DNA of 64,000 nt from an uncultured Eubacteriales bacterium (GTDB taxonomy: Bacteria; Bacillota; Clostridia; Oscillospirales; CAG-272). Where the stretch lies: assembly GCA_934401725.1 (NCBI GenBank), contig CAKRSS010000005.1, positions 1 through 64,000 of the forward strand, given 5' to 3'. Under the pieces are notes generated by a model. The model saw only the letters and a program-made list of their open reading frames with translations. It was not told the DNA's origin and ran no database searches. This document shows positions 50,955 to 61,800 of this stretch, piece by piece. The position numbers and the translations under genes were made by a program. Numbering within the stretch: position 1 is the first letter of the stretch; every line of letters begins with the position of its first letter.

Positions 50955-51929
50955 ATGCCTGATAACAAGTCTGATAAAAAATCAAAGGTCAGCGCCTCGG
51001 TTATCGTGAGAATCGCGCTGATATGCGTATTCGCGGCGGTGTTCGTCGTGAGCGCGGTCATGCTGATAAACACGCTGGCGCACTACCGCGCCGCGTCCGA
51101 GCTGTACGGCAAGGTGCAGAGCGAGTTCGACGACGTCATAAACAAAACCACCGGAGCCCCCGGCAGTGATGCCGTCAGCGATATATGGACGCGCGGGCCG
51201 GGGCAGATAACCGTTCCCGATGTTACGACGGGGCCGACCGCTTCCGACACGACCACACCGGGCGGCAATACGCCGACGACTTCCGACAAGCCCGCTGACA
51301 CGACAACCCCGGCTCCCGCCCCCCCCGTATACAGCGAGCGCTTTCTCAAGGCCTGCGATTTCATACGCGAGCTCAAGAAGACAAACGACGACGTCGTCGG
51401 CTACATCTACATCGAGTTTGCCAACGACACCTCCAAGAATATTAGCTACCCGCTTGTCCAGGGCGACGACGATAATTACTACGTCGACCACGCCTATGAC
51501 AACAGCGAGCTCAAGGCGGGCGCGATATTCCTCGACTTCCGCTGCTCCGACCGCCTCGAGCGCAACTGGGCGACACTTGTGCACGGTCACAACATGAACA
51601 ACGGCGCTATGTTCCACAACCTGAAATACCTCAAGCAAAAGGAGTATTTCAACAACGTCAGCATAAGCGTCTACACGCTCAACGGCATATACAGTTACGA
51701 GGTATTCTCGGTCTACAACACCGAGAACAACAGCGATTACTCGACCATTTTCTTCGAGTCCGACACAAAGTTCGTCGGCTTCCTTGAGGCGGCGCAGCAG
51801 AAGTCGTTCTTCTCGAAGAGCCTCGCTTTCTACAACACGGACCACATTCTGACGCTCTCGACCTGCCTCAACACCAACCTCAAGGGGCGGCTGGCCGTCC
51901 ACGCGGTCCTGACGGGGATTTCTCAATGA
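50955..51929 (+). CDS. srtB: Class B sortase
   Basis: A 324-residue transpeptidase that attaches proteins to the cell wall or assembles surface structures. An N-terminal membrane segment (about 15-37) anchors it. A Thr/Pro-rich linker (about 85-128) spaces out the catalytic domain (about 130-320). Catalytic residues are H210 (LVHGHN), C304 (TLSTC) and R312 (KGRLAVH). Only 16 bases separate it from the kinase gene, and its stop overlaps the methyltransferase start. No neighbouring gene encodes an obvious LPxTG-type substrate. Confidence 0.92.
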   Translation: MPDNKSDKKSKVSASVIVRIALICVFAAVFVVSAVMLINTLAHYRAASELYGKVQSEFDDVINKTTGAPGSDAVSDIWTRGPGQITVPDVTTGPTASDTTTPGGNTPTTSDKPADTTTPAPAPPVYSERFLKACDFIRELKKTNDDVVGYIYIEFANDTSKNISYPLVQGDDDNYYVDHAYDNSELKAGAIFLDFRCSDRLERNWATLVHGHNMNNGAMFHNLKYLKQKEYFNNVSISVYTLNGIYSYEVFSVYNTENNSDYSTIFFESDTKFVGFLEAAQQKSFFSKSLAFYNTDHILTLSTCLNTNLKGRLAVHAVLTGISQ

Positions 51930-52759
51930 ACGAAACGCTTGTCGGGCAGGTTTTACGCTGCCCGGTCTGCGGCGACGCGCTTGTGCAGCGGGGCAGTTCG
52001 CTCGTCTGCGGGGCGCGGCACTGCTTTGATATTTCATCGGCGGGGCACGTCAATCTGGCGGGGCCCCGTCAGCACGGAAACGGTGACTCGCGCGAGCTGG
52101 TCAGTGCCAGGACGGCCTTCCTCGGCGCGGGATATTACGCGCCGTTTGCGCGTGAGGTCTGCGGCCGGGCGGCCGGTTACGCCGAGGGCGGCGTCATTAT
52201 CGACGCCGGGTGCGGCGACGGCTATTACAGCCTGCTTGCCGCCGGTATGTCGGGCAGCGCGCTGCTCGGGCTCGACCTCTCAAAGTATGCCGTTGCGGCG
52301 GGGGCCAAGGCGGCGAGACGACAGTCGTCGGACGCGGCGTTTGCCGTTGCGGGCATTTTCGACATGCCCGTGCGCGACGGCTGCGCCGACGTGGTCATGA
52401 ACCTGTTTGCGCCCTGCGCGCCGGACGAGTTCGCACGCGTGCTGAAGCCGGGCGGACACTTGATTGTCGCCGGGGCGGGGAGGGATCACCTCGCGGGCCT
52501 GCGCGCGGTCATATACGACGAGGTCACGCCCAACACACGGCGCGCCGACCTGCCGGGGGAGGGCGCGTTTATTCAGGTCGACACGGTGCGGGTGCGCTAC
52601 ACCGTCACGCTGACGCGGGCTGCCGACGTGCAGTCGCTGTTCTCGATGACGCCGTATTACTACCGCACGTCGGCGGCGGGACGCGAGCGTCTCGCAGGGC
52701 TCGACAGCCTCGAGACGGTGGTCGACTTCGACATTTTTGTTTATCGGAAGGAAGCATAA
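51926..52759 (+). CDS. RlmA-like 23S rRNA (guanine-N1) methyltransferase
   Basis: A 277-residue SAM-dependent methyltransferase. The N-terminal zinc finger C12-x2-C15-x12-C28-x3-H32 has the same spacing as in RlmA. It is followed by HVNLAGP and ARTAFLGAGYYAPF, both typical. The Rossmann-like SAM site is IIDAGCGDGYYS. RlmA enzymes methylate G745 or G748 of 23S rRNA near the peptide exit tunnel, which can affect macrolide or tylosin binding. Which base is targeted here is not clear. Its start overlaps the sortase by four bases. Confidence 0.9.
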   Translation: MNETLVGQVLRCPVCGDALVQRGSSLVCGARHCFDISSAGHVNLAGPRQHGNGDSRELVSARTAFLGAGYYAPFAREVCGRAAGYAEGGVIIDAGCGDGYYSLLAAGMSGSALLGLDLSKYAVAAGAKAARRQSSDAAFAVAGIFDMPVRDGCADVVMNLFAPCAPDEFARVLKPGGHLIVAGAGRDHLAGLRAVIYDEVTPNTRRADLPGEGAFIQVDTVRVRYTVTLTRAADVQSLFSMTPYYYRTSAAGRERLAGLDSLETVVDFDIFVYRKEA

Positions 52760-52762
52760 AGC

Positions 52763-53476
52763 ATGAAAATATCGGTTTGTATCCCCATGTACAACGAAAA
52801 CGCCATAATTGCCGACTGCGCGCGGCAGTTGAGCGACTACATGAACGGTCGCTTCGGCGACGACTGGGAGGTGCTCTTCTCGGACGACGGAAGCACCGAC
52901 GGTTGCGGCGACACCGTTCGCGCGCTCGGGCTGCCGCACGTGCGTGTGGTCGGCTACGAGCACAACCGCGGCAAAGGCTGTGCCGTACGCACCGCCATGC
53001 TCGCCGCAGAGGGGGACATTGTCATGTTTACGGACGCCGATCTGGCGTATGGCACCGAGGTTATCGGTTGCGCCGCCGACATGTTCGACGCAAACCCCGA
53101 GGCGGGGCTTGTCATCGGCTCGCGCAACATCAGCGCCGACGGCTACGAGGGGTACACATGGCTGCGCAAGCTGGCGTCGAAGGTGTACATCAAGGTGCTC
53201 TGTATCGCGGGCGGCTTCAAGCTGTCCGACTCGCAGTGCGGCTGCAAGGCCTTCCGCCACGACGCGGCGCAGGCGATATTCTCGCGCGCCGAGGTCGACG
53301 GCTTTGCCTTTGATTTTGAGGCGATACTGTGGGCAGGCAAGTTAGGGTACAGGATATGCGAGATGCCGGTGAAGGTGATCAATCATCGCGAGTCGAAGGT
53401 GCATGTTTTCAGTGATGCGTTCAAGATGCTTGGCGATCTGAGGCGAATGAAGAAGAGAATTAAAAATTCGGATTAA
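52763..53476 (+). CDS. Family 2 glycosyltransferase (dolichyl/polyprenyl-phosphate-sugar type)
   Basis: A 237-residue GT-A enzyme. It has VCIPMYNENAIIADC at the N-terminus, SDDGSTDG near residue 39, the metal-binding FTDADLAYG near 92 and the KAFRHDAA acceptor region near 160. The pattern, including VIGSRN, resembles dolichyl-phosphate beta-glucosyltransferase (Alg5-like) and polyprenyl-phosphate sugar transferases. No C-terminal membrane segments are present. It would make a lipid-linked sugar for wall or surface glycans. Last gene of the regulator-kinase-sortase operon, 3 bases after the methyltransferase, and followed by a terminator. Confidence 0.88.
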   Translation: MKISVCIPMYNENAIIADCARQLSDYMNGRFGDDWEVLFSDDGSTDGCGDTVRALGLPHVRVVGYEHNRGKGCAVRTAMLAAEGDIVMFTDADLAYGTEVIGCAADMFDANPEAGLVIGSRNISADGYEGYTWLRKLASKVYIKVLCIAGGFKLSDSQCGCKAFRHDAAQAIFSRAEVDGFAFDFEAILWAGKLGYRICEMPVKVINHRESKVHVFSDAFKMLGDLRRMKKRIKNSD

Positions 53477-53548
53477 TGTAATTTTTGCGGTTTGCGCCGC
53501 GGTGTGGGCTATTGCATATGCACCTATGCTTAAGTTGAATCGATTTTT

Positions 53549-53581
53549 GCGGTTTCCGCCGGGGTGCTCGGCGGAGGCCGC
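53549..53581 (+). terminator. Intrinsic terminator of the two-component/sortase operon
   Basis: A 13-bp stem GCGGTTTCCGCCG/CGGCGGAGGCCGC with G-T pairs, followed by TTTTTGTTG. It is related to the hairpins after ilvE and spoIIR. Confidence 0.8.
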
Positions 53582-53590
53582 TTTTTGTTG

Positions 53591-53737
53591 AGAAAAGTTC
53601 TTTGGCTTTGGCAAGGCTCGCCGTGGAGGCCACCGACGGTGGAGAAGTGTACTTTTCTGCTCGCGGCAGAAAAGTACAGTTAAATCACGTCCCGCCGACG
53701 TTCCGGCGTGCGCCCGTCAAGGCTAAAGAACTTTTCT
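53591..53737. repeat. Short inverted-repeat element (147 bp)
   Basis: The ends AGAAAAGTTCTTT (53591-53603) and AAAGAACTTTTCT (53725-53737) are exact complements. At its centre is the palindrome GTACTTTTCTGC..GCAGAAAAGTAC (53649-53677), followed by AGTTAAATCACGTCCCG. The same flanks surround the longer copy at 28872-29605. Non-coding. A single ATTGCATATGC unit lies at about 53800-53820 (minus orientation) and another at 53515-53530. The remainder of 53477-53875 holds no gene. Confidence 0.8.
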
Positions 53738-53875
53738 TTCAAAAAAACGCTTTCTGCCGAGCACCCCGGTGCGCACCCCCACGGGTGCAGAAACTCCCCA
53801 CATACAGGCATATGCAATACGCCTCCCCTAACCCCAAAATCCTTCCAAACTTTACAAAATCGTTACATTTGCCTG

Positions 53876-53929
53876 TTGACGACAAGAAAATTTTGTGGTA
53901 TTATATATATAAGTACGATATATATCGTA
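53876..53929 (+). promoter_or_regulatory. Promoter of the lipoprotein gene with a 16-bp palindrome
   Basis: TTGACG (53876-53881) and TATTAT (53899-53904), 17 bases apart. A perfect palindrome, TACGATATATATCGTA, occupies 53914-53929, just after the expected transcription start, where a bound repressor would block transcription. The palindrome could also form an RNA hairpin. Confidence 0.65.
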
Positions 53930-53961
53930 TTGATACATGTCGACAAAAACGGGAGGATAGC

Positions 53962-54546
53962 ATGAAAATCGTCAGAAACGTGTTGCTGTTTGTTTTGCTT
54001 GTGTCTGTGGCGAGCCTCTGCGCCTGCGGAGACTCAGACTGGTTCTCAGATCGACAAAAATACCGTGATGTCGGAAACAATGCTCACGTCGACGGCAAGC
54101 AGCGCGGTTATGCTGTCGACGTGCCGAATCATTACTCCGAAACCCGCGACGGACTTAGCTATTCGCTCGAATTTTCGAGATCTTCATATAAACTCGGCGG
54201 CGTGGTTCAGCTGCGGCTGACTGTCACGAATGCGACTCCAGAGCCGGTGTACTTCAACGATATAAACCGCACCGTCCGCTTCCTGCGGGACGACGGCAGT
54301 GAGCTCGAATTCGAAATGGTCGACATCGACGAGTGGAGCGCCGCGCAGGGAGGCAGCAGCGCGGTCTGTCGGCTCGGCATGGGCGAGATGCGCATTTATG
54401 AACGCGCGGTCGAGCTGCCCGCGTCCTTCTTCACGCCATGGCAGAGCTTTATGTTTGCCTTCGACCTCGACTGCTTCGCAGACGAGCATATGCAGAAGCC
54501 GGTGTCTGAGTACAGTATGCGCGTTGAGGTCGGGATGTGCCGCTGA
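53962..54546 (+). CDS. Putative lipoprotein of unknown function
   Basis: A 194-residue exported protein. The signal peptide MKIVRNVLLFVLLVSVA ends in a lipobox-like LCAC, giving Cys22 as the likely lipid-modified residue. The rest (about 50-190) looks like a beta-sandwich with LGGVVQLRLTVTNATPEPVYF and terminal YSMRVEVGM. This resembles the intracellular proteinase inhibitor (BsuPI) type domain, though that is a guess from the pattern. The ATG at 53962 has GGGAGG upstream; a longer in-frame reading would run through the repeat. It stands alone between a promoter and a terminator. Confidence 0.75.
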   Translation: MKIVRNVLLFVLLVSVASLCACGDSDWFSDRQKYRDVGNNAHVDGKQRGYAVDVPNHYSETRDGLSYSLEFSRSSYKLGGVVQLRLTVTNATPEPVYFNDINRTVRFLRDDGSELEFEMVDIDEWSAAQGGSSAVCRLGMGEMRIYERAVELPASFFTPWQSFMFAFDLDCFADEHMQKPVSEYSMRVEVGMCR

Positions 54547-54588
54547 ACACAGAACGATCTGACTCAATTGCATGATTACACCAAAGAA

Positions 54589-54613
54589 CCCGTGAGATTT
54601 TGCGTCTCACGGG
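54589..54613 (+). terminator. Intrinsic terminator of the lipoprotein gene
   Basis: Stem CCCGTGAGA/TCTCACGGG with a short loop, followed by GCTTTTTG. It separates the lipoprotein transcript from the rpoB promoter. Confidence 0.9.
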
Positions 54614-54704
54614 CTTTTTGTCGCCTTTAACGCCGCGAGTACGGGCTGAGTGAAAAAAGTGCCGGATATTTTCCCAAAACGAAAAAAAATATACCTACGG
54701 GGTA

Positions 54705-54895
54705 TTGACAGAAGCAGAATATTGATGTATAATAATAAACTGCATTATAATCGCTCAGAATATTCACTCGAGCGTATTCCAGTATTTGCCGGACGACCGG
54801 AAAAAGTCCGGCGAAAAAGCCGAAAAGCAACCCCTGCACTTCCGGAAAGTGCCCCGCGTGGCACGACTAATACATTGAATGGAGTGATTGATTTA
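54705..54895 (+). promoter_or_regulatory. rpoBC promoter and structured leader
   Basis: TTGACA (54705-54710) and TATAAT (54728-54733), 17 bases apart, a consensus promoter. The leader of about 155 bases has successive hairpin-forming words: CGCTC..GAGCG, GCCGGAC..GTCCGGC (54788-54812), GCACTT..AAGTGC and CGTGGCACG. No U-run terminator is seen. Further in-frame codons upstream of the rpoB ATG are within this leader and are not considered coding. Confidence 0.75.
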
Positions 54896-57800
54896 ATGGT
54901 CAATGTAAAAGAGCAGAAGCTTGGTAAGAACACACGAATGAGTTTTTCCAAGACCCGTTCCACCCTTGATCTCCCCAATCTTGTGGAGATACAGACCAAA
55001 TCCTACAAATGGTTCTTAGAAGAAGGACTGATGGAGGTTTTGCGCGACGTATCCCCCATTACCGACTATTCGGGCAACCTGTCTATCGAGTTCGTTTCGT
55101 TCTCGCTGGACTCCAAACCCAAATACCCGGTTGAGGAGTGCAAAGAGAGAGACGTCAACTACGCCGCCCCTCTCAAGGTGAACGTCCGCCTCTCGAACAA
55201 GCAGACAGGCGAGGTCAAACAGAATGACGTTTTCATGGGCGAGTTCCCGCTCATGACCGAAAACGGTACGTTCGTGATTAACGGTGCGGAGCGCGTCATT
55301 GTCTCACAGATTATCCGTTCGCCCGGCATGTACTATGCCACCGAGATGGACAAATCCGGTAAGAGAACATACGCCGCTACCGTCATCCCTTACCGCGGCG
55401 CATGGCTCGAATACGAGACCGACATCAATGGCGTTATCTATGTCCGCATAGATAAGAACCGTAAGTTGCCGATAACCATGTTCATCCGCGCACTGGGCAT
55501 CGAGACGGATGAAGATATTCTCGAAATGTTCGGCAACGAGAAGCTCCTGCTTTCCACCTTCGAGAAGGACGAGACCGCGAGCTTCGTCGCCCAGAGCACC
55601 GTGCCTACGTCGCTGCGCGTCGAGGCGCTCAAGGAGATATTCAAGAAGCTGCGTCCCGGCGAGCCTGCACAGGAGGACGCTGCGGTCACACTTATCAATA
55701 ACTTCTTCTTCGATCCCCGCCGCTATGACATAGCGCCCGTGGGTCGCTACAAGTTCGACAAGAAGATGGCGCTTCAGCCGCGTATACGCAACCGCATACT
55801 GGCTGAGGACGTTATCAGCCCGCTGACGGGTGAGCTGCTCTGCGAAAAGGGCCAGGTCATCACCCCCGAGATGGCGGACACCATCGCGCACAACGCCGTA
55901 AACGTCGTTTACATCGAGCTTGACAACCACCAGGTCGTCAAGGTGTTCTCCAACAACACCGTTGAGCCCGAGTACATCCTCGGTTTCGACCTCAAGGACT
56001 GCGGCGTCAACGAAAAGGCGCGCACCCCCGTGCTGCTTGAGATTGCGGAGGCCTGCGCAGGCGACGTCGACGCCATTAAGAAGATGGCTCGCGAGCGCAT
56101 TGCCGAGCTCTGCCCCAAGCACATAACCAAGGACGATATTTTCGCCTCCATCGGCTATCTGCTCAACCTCGCCAACGAGGTCGGCACGTTTGACGACATC
56201 GACCATCTCGGCAACCGCCGTATCCGTTCGGTCGGCGAGCAGCTGCAGAACCAGATGCGCATCGGCTTCTCGAGAATGGACAAGATTGTCAAGGAGAGAA
56301 TGACCACGCTCAGCTCGCAGGAGAATGAGAAGATCACTCCCCAGTCCCTCATTAATATAAGACCTGTTGTGACGGTTATCCGCGAGTTCTTCGGCTCGTC
56401 GCAGCTGTCTCAGTTCATGGATCAGGCCAACCCGCTCGCAGAGCTGACGCATAAGCGCCGTCTGTCCGCGCTCGGCCCCGGCGGTCTGTCGCGTGACCGC
56501 GCTTCCTTCGACGTCCGTGACGTTCACTACACCCACTACGGTCGTATGTGCCCCATCGAGACGCCTGAAGGTCCTAACATCGGTCTGATTTCCTATCTCG
56601 CAACCTACGCGCATATCAACGATTACGGCTTCATCGAGGCGCCCTACCGCAAGGTCGTGCACGAGACGGATGCCGACGGCAAGGTTATCAGCCGCGTCAC
56701 CGACGAGATCCGCTACATGACTGCCGACGTTGAGGACAACTACATTATCGCGCAGGCAAACGAGCCGCTCGATGAGAACGGCGTCTTCCTCTCCAACCGT
56801 GTCACGGCGAGAGACAAGACAGAGTTCATTGAAATAGACCCCGCAAAGGTCGACTATATCGACGTGTCGCCTAAGATGGTCGTGTCGGTCGCTACCGCTA
56901 TGATCCCCTTCCTTGAGAACGACGATAACTCGCGTGCTCTGATGGGTTCGAACATGCAGAAGCAGGCCGTCCCGCTTATGGTGACAGACTCGCCGATTGT
57001 CGGTACGGGTATGGAATACAAGGCGGCTGTCGACTCCGGCGTCGTCATCGTGGCCAAGGAGGCAGGACGCGTTGAGCACGTTGAGGCCAACCGTGTCGTC
57101 ATCGCGCGCGAAGACGGACAGAAGGATTCCTACGAGCTGCTCAAGTTCAAACGTACCAACCAGGGCACCTGCTTCAATCAGCGTCCCACCGTTTCGCTCG
57201 GTGAGTACGTCGAGAAGGGACAGGTCATTGCCGACGGCCCCGCTACCTCCAACGGTGAGGTCGCGCTCGGCAAGAACGCTCTCATAGGCTTCATGACCTG
57301 GGAGGGCTACAATTACGAGGACGCCGTTCTGCTTAACGAGCGCCTTGTACGTGACGATGTTTACACTTCGCTTCATATAGAAGAATACTCTCACGAGGCC
57401 AGAGATACAAAACTCGGCCCGGAGGAGATCACACGCGAGATACCCAACGTCGGTGAGGATGCCCTCAAGGATCTGAACGCCGAGGGTATCATCAAAAAGG
57501 GAACCGAGGTCAGAGCAGGCGACATTCTGGTCGGTAAGATCACGCCCAAGGGCGAGACCGAGCTTACCGCCGAGGAGAGACTGCTGCGCGCCATCTTCGG
57601 TGAGAAGGCAAGAGAGGTCAGAGACACCTCGTTGCGCGTTCCGCACGGCGAGTCCGGTATCGTTGTCGACGTCCGCGTCTTCTCGCACGAGCAGGGCGAC
57701 GAGCTGCCCACCGGCGTCAACAAGGTCGTCAGAGTCTACATCGCACAGAAGAGAAAGATTTCTGTCGGTGACAAGATGGCAGGCCGACACGGCAACAAGG

Positions 57801-58789
57801 GTGTCGTTTCCCGCATACTGCCCCCCGAGGATATGCCCTTCCTGCCGGACGGCACTCCGCTGGATATAGTTCTTAACCCGCTGGGCGTGCCTTCCCGAAT
57901 GAATATCGGTCAGGTGCTCGAGGTTCACCTCGGACTCGCCGCAAAGAAGCTTGGCTGGAAGATTATGACCCCTGTGTTCGACGGCGCAACCGAGAAGGAC
58001 ATCATGGAGTGCATGAAGCAGGCCAACATGAACCGCGACGCGCGTCCCGACGACCGTCTCGAGGGCAAGGAAACCTTCGTGGCCGTTGACCCTGTGACGG
58101 GCGAGGAAAAGCTCAAGGTCATCGACGGCAAGACCATCCTCTACGATGGCCGTACCGGCGAGCCCTTCGACAACCCCGTTACCGTCGGTATCATGTATTA
58201 CCTCAAGCTGCATCACCTGGTCGACGATAAGATTCATGCACGCTCCAACGGTCCGTACTCGCTGGTCACACAGCAGCCTCTGGGCGGTAAGGCTCAGTTC
58301 GGCGGACAGCGTTTCGGCGAGATGGAGGTCTGGGCTCTCGAGGCCTACGGCGCTGCCTACACGCTTCAGGAGATTCTGACTGTCAAGTCCGACGATATAA
58401 ACGGACGCCGCAGAGCCTACGAGGCTATTATCAAGGGTCAGAACATCCCCACTCCGGGTGTGCCTGAGTCGTTCAAGGTGCTGGTCAAGGAGCTCCAGTC
58501 GCTGGCGCTCGACGTCCGCGTGCTCAACAAGGACGGTGAGGAGGTCAAGCTGTCGACGCTCTGCGAGGATGAGGAGGGAAGTCCTTATACCCACAACACC
58601 GACTCCTCCGCTATCGACGATGCACTCGGTCAGAACACGCTGACCGACGAGATACGCCGCTCCTTCATGATCGAGGGCGACGAAGAGGACGTTTCCGAGG
58701 TCGACGACGACGATCTGCCGCCCGAGGAGGAAGTCTTTGAGGACGGAGACTATAGCGACGACTATGCCGACGACGGCGAAAATAATTGA
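54896..58789 (+). CDS. rpoB: RNA polymerase subunit beta
   Basis: A 1297-residue subunit of the core enzyme. The N-terminus ([29 protein letters not shown]) fits Bacillota RpoB. The rifampicin region reads [18 protein letters not shown] then [12 protein letters not shown]: the residues equivalent to E. coli D516, H526 and S531 are wild type. The later [10 protein letters not shown] and the C-terminal [20 protein letters not shown] are intact. A Asp/Glu-rich tail of about 55 residues is extra. It is not preceded by rplJ-rplL, which is usual; instead a terminator and its own promoter come before it. Its stop overlaps or nearly touches rpoC. Confidence 0.98.
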   Translation: MVNVKEQKLGKNTRMSFSKTRSTLDLPNLVEIQTKSYKWFLEEGLMEVLRDVSPITDYSGNLSIEFVSFSLDSKPKYPVEECKERDVNYAAPLKVNVRLSNKQTGEVKQNDVFMGEFPLMTENGTFVINGAERVIVSQIIRSPGMYYATEMDKSGKRTYAATVIPYRGAWLEYETDINGVIYVRIDKNRKLPITMFIRALGIETDEDILEMFGNEKLLLSTFEKDETASFVAQSTVPTSLRVEALKEIFKKLRPGEPAQEDAAVTLINNFFFDPRRYDIAPVGRYKFDKKMALQPRIRNRILAEDVISPLTGELLCEKGQVITPEMADTIAHNAVNVVYIELDNHQVVKVFSNNTVEPEYILGFDLKDCGVNEKARTPVLLEIAEACAGDVDAIKKMARERIAELCPKHITKDDIFASIGYLLNLANEVGTFDDIDHLGNRRIRSVGEQLQNQMRIGFSRMDKIVKERMTTLSSQENEKITPQSLINIRPVVTVIREFFGSSQLSQFMDQANPLAELTHKRRLSALGPGGLSRDRASFDVRDVHYTHYGRMCPIETPEGPNIGLISYLATYAHINDYGFIEAPYRKVVHETDADGKVISRVTDEIRYMTADVEDNYIIAQANEPLDENGVFLSNRVTARDKTEFIEIDPAKVDYIDVSPKMVVSVATAMIPFLENDDNSRALMGSNMQKQAVPLMVTDSPIVGTGMEYKAAVDSGVVIVAKEAGRVEHVEANRVVIAREDGQKDSYELLKFKRTNQGTCFNQRPTVSLGEYVEKGQVIADGPATSNGEVALGKNALIGFMTWEGYNYEDAVLLNERLVRDDVYTSLHIEEYSHEARDTKLGPEEITREIPNVGEDALKDLNAEGIIKKGTEVRAGDILVGKITPKGETELTAEERLLRAIFGEKAREVRDTSLRVPHGESGIVVDVRVFSHEQGDELPTGVNKVVRVYIAQKRKISVGDKMAGRHGNKGVVSRILPPEDMPFLPDGTPLDIVLNPLGVPSRMNIGQVLEVHLGLAAKKLGWKIMTPVFDGATEKDIMECMKQANMNRDARPDDRLEGKETFVAVDPVTGEEKLKVIDGKTILYDGRTGEPFDNPVTVGIMYYLKLHHLVDDKIHARSNGPYSLVTQQPLGGKAQFGGQRFGEMEVWALEAYGAAYTLQEILTVKSDDINGRRRAYEAIIKGQNIPTPGVPESFKVLVKELQSLALDVRVLNKDGEEVKLSTLCEDEEGSPYTHNTDSSAIDDALGQNTLTDEIRRSFMIEGDEEDVSEVDDDDLPPEEEVFEDGDYSDDYADDGENN

Positions 58790-58809
58790 TGGATCAGGAG
58801 AGAAAAGCT

Positions 58810-61800
58810 GTGGAGCATAATGAATTTGATTCCATAAAGATCGGTCTTGCCTCCCCGCAGATGATCAGAGCATGGTCATACGGTGAGGTTACCAAGCCTG
58901 AAACAATAAATTACAGAACACTCAAGGCGGAGATCGGCGGTCTGTTCTGCGAGCGCATATTCGGGCCGACCAAGGACGGCGCCTGCATGTGCGGCAAATA
59001 TAAGAATTCGCACAGCAAGGAAGTCCACAAGTGCGAAAAGTGCGGCGTTGACGTAACCACGAAGAAGGTCCGCCGCGAGCGTATGGGTCACATCGAGCTG
59101 GCGTCGCCTGTCTCGCACATCTGGTATTTCAAGGCCATTCCCTCGAGAATGGCGCTGGTGCTGGATATGTCCCCGAAGCAGCTCGAGCAGGTGCTGTATT
59201 TTGCCGAGAACGTCGTACTTGATCCCGGCATCACGCCTATTCCCAAGGGAACGGTGCTGTCCGAGCGTCAGTACAACGAGTACCGCGAGATGTACGGCGA
59301 CAGCTTCCGCGTCGGAATGGGTGCTGAGGCCGTCAAAGAGCTGCTTGAGGCCGTCGGTCTCGACGAGGCCGAGTTTGCCCGCCGCCGCGACCTTGAGGCG
59401 CGCGGCGAGGAGGAGTTGACTGACGAAGAGAAGGCCGAGCTTGAAAACCTCTGCCGCGTCGGCGTTGCCCGCGTTGCAGACGAACTCAAGAGCGAACTTA
59501 CCACCGCCTCCGGTCAGAAAAAAACGCGTATTATCAAGCGTCTTGAGGTTATCGAATCCTTCCGCAAGTCGGGTAACCACCTCGACTGGATGATTCTCGA
59601 CGTTGTTCCGGTCATTCCTCCGGACATCCGTCCTATGGTTCAGCTGGACGGCGGACGCTTTGCTTCCTCCGACCTCAACGAACTGTACCGCCGCGTCATC
59701 AGCCGTAACAACCGACTCAAGAAGCTGATGGAGATACACACCCCCGAGATAGTCATACGCAACGAGAAGCGTATGCTTCAGGAGGCTGTCGACGCACTTA
59801 TCGACAACGGCCGCCGCGGCAAGCCCGTCACCGGCCCCTCCAACCGTCCGCTGAAGTCACTCTCCGAGATGCTCAGAGGTAAGCAGGGACGCTTCCGTCA
59901 GAACCTGCTCGGTAAGCGCGTTGACTATTCCGGACGTTCGGTTATAGTCGTCGGCCCTTCGCTCAAGATATATCAGTGCGGCCTGCCTAAGGAAATGGCG
60001 CTCGAGCTGTTCAAGCCCTTCGTGGTCAAGAGACTGGTCGAGCTTCAGAAGGCCACCAACGTCAAGGACGCACAGAAGAAGATAGACCGCTCCCACGACC
60101 CGGCAAACGCCTGCGTCTGGGACGCGCTTGAGAACGTCATCAAGGAGCATCCCGTGCTTCTGAACCGTGCGCCGACGCTGCACCGTCTGTCCATTCAGGC
60201 GTTCGAGCCGGTGCTGGTCGAGGGACGCGCCATCAAGTTGCACCCGCTGGTCTGCACGGCGTTCAATGCCGACTTCGACGGCGACCAGATGCCTGTTCAC
60301 GTGCCGCTGTCCGTTGAGGCTCAGGCCGAGGCGAGATTCCTCATGCTGTCCGCGAACAACCTGTTGAAGCCCGTTGACGGCCGCGCCGTCGCCGTGCCGT
60401 CGCAGGATATGATACTCGGTTCCTACTACCTTACCATGGATAAGGGCGGCGAGCCTGGCGAGGGCAGAGTCTTCCGCGACTACGACGAGGCCGTCATGGC
60501 CTATGAGAACCATCGGCTCGGTCTGCACGCACCTGTGTTCATCCGTACGACGGAGAGCACCGAGGCTCCGCTGTGCACCGTATCCGATTTCGGCATAATC
60601 CGCACCGATAAGGGCGCAGAGGTGACGTTCAAGGTTCCCGTCGCACGCATTATCACGCCCGCAAACCGCGTCTGCGGCTACACATATGTCCGTGTGCTCA
60701 GAGGCGGCGAGGAAGTATACAGAGACAACACCGTCTCGCTCCTGGAGGGCGAGGAGGCCAAGGCGGGCAGCGAGTGCACGCTGCTCATCCACGGATTCTC
60801 CGCCGTCGCCGAGGGCGACGTGCTTGAGATATGCTACAAGCACACCGGTATCATCAAGGCAACGCTCGGCCGCATGATATTCAATCATCCGCTGCCGCAG
60901 GATCTCGGCTTTGTCGACCGCTCGGATTATACCCGCATAAACGACCTTGAGATTGCCTTCGTCATGAAGAAGAAGGAGCTCGGTCAGATAATCGACCGCT
61001 GCATCAAGCGCCACGGTGCTGCCGTCTGCGCGAACATGCTTGATAATATCAAGGCGATGGGCTACAAGTACTCCACCAAGGCTTCCTTCTCAATCTCGGT
61101 TTACGATATGACCATCCCGAAGGAAAAGGCCGGACTGCTTGCCGAGGCCGAGAAGAAGGTCGATACCATCGCCAAGCATTATATGCGCGGCCGTCTGTCC
61201 GAGGAGGAGAGATACAAGAGCGTTATCTCCGTCTGGGAGCAGACCACATCCGACGTTACCGCCGCTCTTCAGGACAGCTTCGACCAGTACAACCCGATCA
61301 AGATCATGTCCGATTCCGGAGCCCGTGGTTCCATCACCCAGATGCGTCAGCTGGCCGGTATGCGCGGACCTATGTTCGCTGCAAACGGGAAGACGATGGA
61401 AATTCCGATCAAGTCCAACTTCCGCGAGGGCATGAAGATTTTCGAGTACTTCATGGGTGCTCGTTCGTCGCGTAAGTCGCTGTCCGATACCGCTCTGCGT
61501 ACCGCAGACTCCGGATACCTTACAAGACGTCTGGTCGATGTCTCGCAGGAGGTCATCGTCAGAGAAGAGAAGTGCGATACCACCAAGGGCGCATGGGTCA
61601 CGGCCGTCGTCGACGACAAGGACAAGAACGTCCTCGAGCCGCTGGCTGACCGTATTGTCGGCCGTTACACCATGGGCGACGTTGTCGACCCAAGCACCGG
61701 CGAGGTGCTGGTGCCCGACGATACCATGATAACGGACGAGATGGCCTCGAGAATCGTCAAGGCCGGTATCGACAGAGTTTATATCAGAACAGTCATCCAG

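Noticed and set aside
56380..56500. Rifampicin-resistance changes in rpoB
   Set aside because: The key positions equivalent to D516, H526 and S531 are wild type.
55304..58594. A 1096-codon open frame antisense to rpoB
   Set aside because: It mirrors the codon pattern of rpoB in a GC-rich genome, has no ribosome-binding site, and its translation resembles no protein. Similar long antisense frames over rpoC, the aldolase and the SGNH gene were also set aside.
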